Under the pieces are notes generated by a model. The model saw only the letters and a list, made by a program, of their open reading frames with translations. It was not told where the DNA came from and did not search any database. Below, in pieces: positions 5,382-9,094 of a DNA stretch of 9,094 nucleotides. A program made the position numbers and the translations under genes. Every line of letters starts with the position of its first letter. Position 1 is the first letter of the stretch. The stretch spans positions 1-9,094 of the forward strand of contig CABVAD010000035.1 of NCBI GenBank assembly GCA_902496265.1, written 5' to 3'. The DNA comes from an uncultured Oscillospiraceae bacterium. Lineage in GTDB: Bacteria; Bacillota; Clostridia; Oscillospirales; Acutalibacteraceae.

Positions 5382-6713
5382 TTACTTTTCCCTCCTTAGC
5401 TGTGCCTTTGCAAGCCGCATAACCTGAGTAAGCGGCCGCTTTGCGGGGCATACATAAGAACAGCTCCCGCACTCCATACAGTAGTTTACATTAAGCCCGC
5501 CGAGCCTGTCTGAAAAGCCGTGATTTACCGCCGCCTCGACCGAAGCGGGATATAAATTCATAGGGCAAGCCTTAGCACACCGCCCGCAGCGTATGCAGGG
5601 GGTAACCGTAGGGGATTTTAGCTCCTCCTTCATAACGGTTACAGCGTTGGTGCGCTTTTCGATAACACCGCTGTCGCTTTCGGCGTCAACCCCCATCATA
5701 GGGCCGCCGAAAATAATTTCGTTCGCGTCCTCTGCTACGCCGCCCGCAAACTCCAGCACGTCGCGAAGAGAAGTGCCGATAGGAACTATTATATTTTTAG
5801 GCTCGTTTACCGCGGTGCCGTCGACGGTTATGCGCTTTGAAACAAGGGGCATACCCGTTTTTATAAAGCGATATAACGTCGCCACGCTCGTAATATTCAT
5901 AACTATACAGCCGACATCGCTCGGCAGCTTTCCGACAGGAACCTTTCTTCCCGTGGCAGAGTAGATTATAACCTTTTCCGCTCCCTGAGGGTAGCTTGTC
6001 GGCAGCTTCATAAGCTTAACGCTGTCGTCCGCGTCGCGGCGGTCTGTTGCTATCTCGTAAAGCTTTTTTATCGCCTTTTCCTTGTTGCTTTCAATGCAGA
6101 TTATGACCTTTTCTATATTAAGCTTTTCCTTTATAAGATACACGCCCTCAATAACGTCCTCATAATCCTCCATACAGGCGCGGTAGTCGCTTGTAATGTA
6201 GGGCTCGCACTCGGCGCCGTTGATTATAAGGGTGTCTATCGGAGTTTCCTCCTTGACAGACAGCTTTACCTTTGTCGGGAATCCCGCGCCGCCAAGGCCT
6301 ACAAGTCCGCACAGGTCGGCGGCCTTAACCAAATCCTCTCTTGAATTTACGGGAAAGGGCTTAAGCTCGGGGTCTTTTTCCATAAGACCGTCGGACTCGA
6401 TAACAACACATTTTGTCTTACGTCCGCCGACCTTCATTTCCTCAATTGCCTTTACCGTACCCGAAACGCTCGAATGAACGGGGGCGCTTACAAAGCCGGA
6501 TGCCGCGCCGATAAGCGTTCCGACAAATACCCTGTCCCCCGCTTTGCAGGCAGGCTCGGCGGGTGCGCCGATATGCTGTGACATAGGTATTTTAACAACC
6601 TTTGGAGGGGGCATTACAACAGATTCGGTTTCGGCGGTGTTCTTAAGGTGCGGCAGCAGCGCGCCGCCGCGTATATGTCCCGCCGGGCGAAGTATCTTCT
6701 CTTTCTTTTTCAT
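5382..6713 (-). CDS. rnfC: Rnf complex subunit C, NADH-interacting Fe-S flavoprotein
   Basis: RnfC is the peripheral cytoplasmic subunit that exchanges electrons with NAD+/NADH. An N-terminal barrel-sandwich region (about 30-110) precedes the nucleotide/FMN-binding fold with GLGGAGFPTKVK (139-150) and NGAECEPYIT (165-174). A SLBB-like segment follows (about 290-330), then two [4Fe-4S] motifs: Cys373/376/379/383 and Cys412/415/418/422. The protein ends soon after, at 443 residues, without the long Ala/Lys-rich extension of many proteobacterial RnfC proteins. The ATG has AAGGGGAAG about seven bases upstream. It is first in the operon, with a promoter about 40 bases before the start and a terminator of the preceding unit just beyond. 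Confidence 0.96.
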   Translation of the reverse strand: MKKKEKILRPAGHIRGGALLPHLKNTAETESVVMPPPKVVKIPMSQHIGAPAEPACKAGDRVFVGTLIGAASGFVSAPVHSSVSGTVKAIEEMKVGGRKTKCVVIESDGLMEKDPELKPFPVNSREDLVKAADLCGLVGLGGAGFPTKVKLSVKEETPIDTLIINGAECEPYITSDYRACMEDYEDVIEGVYLIKEKLNIEKVIICIESNKEKAIKKLYEIATDRRDADDSVKLMKLPTSYPQGAEKVIIYSATGRKVPVGKLPSDVGCIVMNITSVATLYRFIKTGMPLVSKRITVDGTAVNEPKNIIVPIGTSLRDVLEFAGGVAEDANEIIFGGPMMGVDAESDSGVIEKRTNAVTVMKEELKSPTVTPCIRCGRCAKACPMNLYPASVEAAVNHGFSDRLGGLNVNYCMECGSCSYVCPAKRPLTQVMRLAKAQLRREK

Positions 6714-6750
6714 AATTCTTCCCCTTTGAAGAAAAATAATATACTATTTA

Positions 6751-6779
6751 ATAATATCATAACACTCAGCTTTTTACAA
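6751..6779 (-). promoter_or_regulatory. Probable sigma-A-type promoter of the rnf operon
   Basis: On the minus strand, TTGTAA (6774-6779) is followed after exactly 17 bases by TATTAT (6751-6756). The predicted start near 6744 gives a short leader of about 30 bases before rnfC. It sits between the terminator of the cohesin unit and rnfC, where a promoter is expected. Neither box is a perfect consensus and the region is AT-rich, so other placements are possible. Confidence 0.55.
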
Positions 6780-6792
6780 CAAAAATTTGACG

Positions 6793-6826
6793 AAAAAAGG
6801 CTGTCTCACCCTGCGGTGAGGCAGCC
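6793..6826 (-). terminator. Intrinsic terminator of the dockerin/cohesin unit
   Basis: On the minus strand, GGCTGCCTCACC (6815-6826), loop GCAG and GGTGAGACAGCC (6799-6810) form a 12-position stem with one A-C mismatch. Six T residues follow (6793-6798). The stem begins 45 bases after the cohesin gene's stop codon. The reverse direction lacks a T-tract, so it works only for minus-strand transcription, and it insulates the rnf promoter downstream. Confidence 0.9.
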
Positions 6827-6870
6827 CTCATAATTGCGGAACGTATAAATAATTTCCCCTGCTTTTAAGA

Positions 6871-8388
6871 TTAATCCTTCTGCTCGCCGTCATTGTCGGA
6901 CTCGGCTGTTTCCTTAATATCCGCTTTTGCGTCCTCGGACGATACCTCGTCAAAATCGGGTCTGAACATCATAGCCGACTCCTCTTCATCTTCATCGGAA
7001 AACATTTTTCTTCCCCTTACAAGCTTCAAGACCAAAAGGACGATAAGCGCGGCAGCACCTACAGCCGCCAGAAACAATCCGATTACAACCGCCTTTGCGT
7101 TAGCGGAAAGAGAAGCAAAGCGCTGTGCGAAGCCCGCGCTGTCGGGCAATTTGTCTTCCTGTACGGATACGGGCTTAAATTCGGGCGACCGTTGGAGAAC
7201 ATTTTCTCTTGAATCGTAGCGATACATACGGAAGCCGTTTTCATAGAAGCAATACACATAATAAAAATCGGTAAGCTCGGTGTCGCTTGGGGCGAAAGCC
7301 TTTACGCTGAAATCCCCTATTTTAACGGCGGTTTCGTAATATCCTTCGGGCGCGGTGCGATCCTCGGGAATTTCGGCAAAAATGTAGATTTTGTCTCCGA
7401 ACGCGGCGTATTGCAGCCTTTCAAAGGTATCTCCGCTCCCGCTTAAAATATAAGGCTCGGCGGTTTCGCTGTCGGCGGATTTCAAGTAATACAAGGTGTA
7501 CTCCGCGTCGGCATTCTTTGCGACAGCGACCTCGGTACCGTTATACTCGGCGGTCGCCGCAGAAAAGCCTGCGGGCAGGGTTATACCCGAAATATTATTT
7601 AATACGGTGTATACCGCACCGTCTACCGTTGTCTCGTAGGGGTTTACCTCAGGCTCGGAGGTCTGCTCGGGCTCGGAGGAGGCGGTGTCCTCCTCTGAAC
7701 GGGTTATCGTGATTGTATAGGTTTTCTGTGCTCCCGAGGGTGCGGTAACCGTTACGGTGCGGGTGTTTTTGCCCACCTTAAGCGCCGACTCTCCCGAAAT
7801 GGCAACCTTAGCACCGCTGTCCTGCGCGGTCGCATATACCTTAACCTCTGTAACACTTTTTGCAACCGTAGCGGTATAAGAGGTTTTTGAAGCCGAAAAT
7901 TTGGGTGACAGAGTTCCCTTGCTCAAGGAAAGGGATTTTAAATTTGCATTATCCGATTTTGCGGCATCCGAAACGGTGAGGGTAGCGGAAGCGCCTACCG
8001 AATCCTCGGTATTTTCATAATACGCCGCACCCGAAGCCTGAATTGAGGACGAGCCCGCTGAAATAGCCGTAAATTTAAGCGAATAGGACTGTTTTGAAGC
8101 CCCGCTCGGCAAGCCCGCGACCTTTACCATTCCCGCTCCGCCGGAGGCGCTGTCTCCGCTTTCAAAGCGAAGGACCTCGGGATTGTAGCTGACGCTGAAC
8201 TCCGTACTGTACATCGCTTGGCTGCCGCTTACGGTTACGGTAACCGTAACAGAGTCGTTCACCTTAGGCTTACTGCTGCTGAAAGCAATTGTGGTTTTTG
8301 CCGCGGCAGACGCCGTAAAAACAAAGCAACAGAAAATCAGTGCCGCGGATACCGCCGACGCGGTTAGTTTTTTAATTATACCCTTCAT
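6871..8388 (-). CDS. Membrane-anchored surface protein with cohesin-like and cadherin-like domains
   Basis: Residues 1-29 form a signal peptide (KGIIKK, hydrophobic core, ASA cleavage). Residues 32-141 resemble a cohesin, a beta-sandwich that binds dockerins (YSTEFSVSYNPEVLRFESGD). Residues 148-231 resemble a cadherin-like beta-sandwich (LKSLSLSKGTLSPKF to TYTITITR). A Ser/Glu-rich linker leads to an unrecognised, Tyr-rich domain (about 253-420). One helix (about 432-455) and the basic KLVRGRK precede an acidic cytoplasmic tail, giving an outside-facing N-terminus. I chose this 505-residue start because GGAG lies upstream (13 bases, rather long) and the signal peptide is then typical. An ATG eight codons earlier (8410-8412) has no ribosome site. 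It follows a dockerin-bearing hydrolase within 30 bases and may be its anchor. Confidence 0.82.
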   Translation of the reverse strand: MKGIIKKLTASAVSAALIFCCFVFTASAAAKTTIAFSSSKPKVNDSVTVTVTVSGSQAMYSTEFSVSYNPEVLRFESGDSASGGAGMVKVAGLPSGASKQSYSLKFTAISAGSSSIQASGAAYYENTEDSVGASATLTVSDAAKSDNANLKSLSLSKGTLSPKFSASKTSYTATVAKSVTEVKVYATAQDSGAKVAISGESALKVGKNTRTVTVTAPSGAQKTYTITITRSEEDTASSEPEQTSEPEVNPYETTVDGAVYTVLNNISGITLPAGFSAATAEYNGTEVAVAKNADAEYTLYYLKSADSETAEPYILSGSGDTFERLQYAAFGDKIYIFAEIPEDRTAPEGYYETAVKIGDFSVKAFAPSDTELTDFYYVYCFYENGFRMYRYDSRENVLQRSPEFKPVSVQEDKLPDSAGFAQRFASLSANAKAVVIGLFLAAVGAAALIVLLVLKLVRGRKMFSDEDEEESAMMFRPDFDEVSSEDAKADIKETAESDNDGEQKD

Positions 8389-8418
8389 AATATGTATAAG
8401 TCTCCGTTTCATTGTATA

Positions 8419-9094
8419 TTAGTTAAGCGGTTTTACTCCCAATATATGCATCTGGACGTTCGCCAGATCTCTTCCGTTTATTTTACCGTCGCCGTTGGTG
8501 TCGCCCCCTGTGAAGCCGTCGCCCGACAGAAGCTTTACACTCAGTATGTGCATTTGAACATTTGCCAAATCTCTTCCGTTTATCTTTCCGTCGCCGTTGG
8601 TATCGCCGCATATAACGTCAGGAGTCTTTCCGCTCGTATCCACATAAAGCACACAGTCCCTGTCCGCGTCAACGTCTATAACATAAGAGTTTGTATATCC
8701 TGTCTGTGATTTGACCGAAAGCGTAATCCTGTTGCTTCCCTTTTTAAGCTTATAATTCGCCGCGCCGGTGTAGGCGGCTCCGCTCGGCACAGTAAGACCT
8801 ACCGTGGTGTCGCCCGACACCTTAAGGTCGTAGCTGTATGTAAATCTGTCAAAGGAGGGTGTCAGCCCCGCAACCGAAATCGAATTAAAATAATAATTGT
8901 TAAGCTTATCGTTTTTAGCGGGAGCGGCCGAAACCGACGGGGGCATATCCTTATAAACGGGTATCAGAAAATCAAGCTCCGCCGCTTTAAGCTCGGTATA
9001 TGTGCTTGCGAGCTTCTTACCCGAATCCGCGGCGTTATGCACCGCGGTTGCGTACTGATGCCAGATTTTATCGGGATTTTTTATATTGTAATTC
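8419..9094 (-). CDS. Glucosaminidase-like cell-wall hydrolase, C-terminal part with dockerin (partial)
   Basis: The frame is open to the window edge, so the N-terminus and most of the catalytic domain are missing. Any GTG near 9042 is internal. The first visible residues (NPDKIWHQYATAV, then FLIPVYKDMP at about 8941-8970) resemble the end of endo-beta-N-acetylglucosaminidase domains that cleave peptidoglycan. A cadherin-like beta-sandwich follows (about 8665-8895). Last comes a type I dockerin (about 8428-8610) with two calcium-binding repeats containing DTNGDGKINGRDL, ligands Asp1, Asn3, Asp5 and Asp12 intact. The stop is TAA. A gene for a cohesin-like membrane protein follows, so this enzyme may be held at the surface through dockerin-cohesin binding. 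The hydrolase assignment rests on a short visible tail; the dockerin is secure. Confidence 0.8.
   Translation of the reverse strand, partial: NYNIKNPDKIWHQYATAVHNAADSGKKLASTYTELKAAELDFLIPVYKDMPPSVSAAPAKNDKLNNYYFNSISVAGLTPSFDRFTYSYDLKVSGDTTVGLTVPSGAAYTGAANYKLKKGSNRITLSVKSQTGYTNSYVIDVDADRDCVLYVDTSGKTPDVICGDTNGDGKINGRDLANVQMHILSVKLLSGDGFTGGDTNGDGKINGRDLANVQMHILGVKPLN
8440..8604 (-). repeat. Duplicated dockerin repeat segments
   Basis: Two 63-base segments (8542-8604 and 8440-8502), offset by 102 bases, encode the same 21 residues. They differ at 10 of 63 bases, all synonymous by my codon-by-codon comparison. They are the two F-hand motifs of the dockerin, not a mobile or genomic repeat. Confidence 0.9.

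Noticed and set aside
2579..6713. Na+-translocating NADH:quinone reductase (Nqr) instead of Rnf
   Set aside because: An RnfB with ferredoxin motifs and an RnfC with two [4Fe-4S] motifs are present, and there is no NqrF-type flavoprotein. The order C-D-G-E-A-B is that of Rnf.
6750..6779. TATGAT as the -10 of the rnf promoter
   Set aside because: It would be only 12 bases from TTGTAA. The overlapping TATTAT gives the standard 17-base spacing.
8389..8412. Upstream ATG adding eight residues to the cohesin-like protein
   Set aside because: No ribosome site precedes it, and the shorter form gives a typical signal peptide and has GGAG upstream. The choice is not certain because that spacing is long.
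1..9094. CRISPR array, insertion sequence, tRNA or rRNA
   Set aside because: I found no regularly spaced short repeats, transposase frame, terminal inverted repeats or recognisable tRNA or rRNA sequence on either strand.

Overview
The window looks like a chromosomal segment from a Gram-positive anaerobe of the class Clostridia, probably of the Oscillospirales/Ruminococcus type. The basis is the rnfCDGEAB gene order, a RnfB rich in ferredoxin motifs, AGGAGG-type Shine-Dalgarno sites before most genes, and a dockerin-bearing cell-wall hydrolase beside a cohesin-like surface protein. The assignment to a lineage is inference. Every gene I can support lies on the minus strand, so transcription runs from high to low coordinates.

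Right end (about 6793-9094): the 3' part of a secreted glucosaminidase-like peptidoglycan hydrolase (hydrolase tail, cadherin-like beta-sandwich, type I dockerin) is followed after a short gap by a membrane-anchored protein with a signal peptide, a cohesin-like domain, a cadherin-like domain, an unrecognised extracellular domain, one C-terminal membrane helix and an acidic cytoplasmic tail. The pair may be a matched enzyme and anchor outside a cellulosome. A strong intrinsic terminator closes the unit.

Middle (1798-6779): a sigma-A-like promoter drives rnfC-rnfD-rnfG-rnfE-rnfA-rnfB, which overlap or are separated by a few bases. They encode the complete membrane complex that couples electron flow between reduced ferredoxin and NAD+ to Na+ or H+ translocation. 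RnfE carries a four-cysteine C-terminal tail, and the flavinylation motifs of RnfD and RnfG deviate from the usual form. The same tight spacing continues into a small RluA-type pseudouridine synthase and a LysR-family regulator, so up to eight genes may be co-transcribed.

Left end (1-227): this is not empty. Downstream of the LysR gene lie, in order on the minus strand, a 27-base near-palindrome plus a third half-site (a typical LysR activator layout), a near-consensus promoter placing the palindrome at about -66, and a 21-codon reading frame with a perfect ribosome site and three Cys codons. A possible ribosome site for another gene abuts the window edge. I read this as the control region and cysteine-containing leader of an unseen gene regulated by the LysR protein, possibly in sulfur metabolism. 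It is the most interesting undescribed element here.
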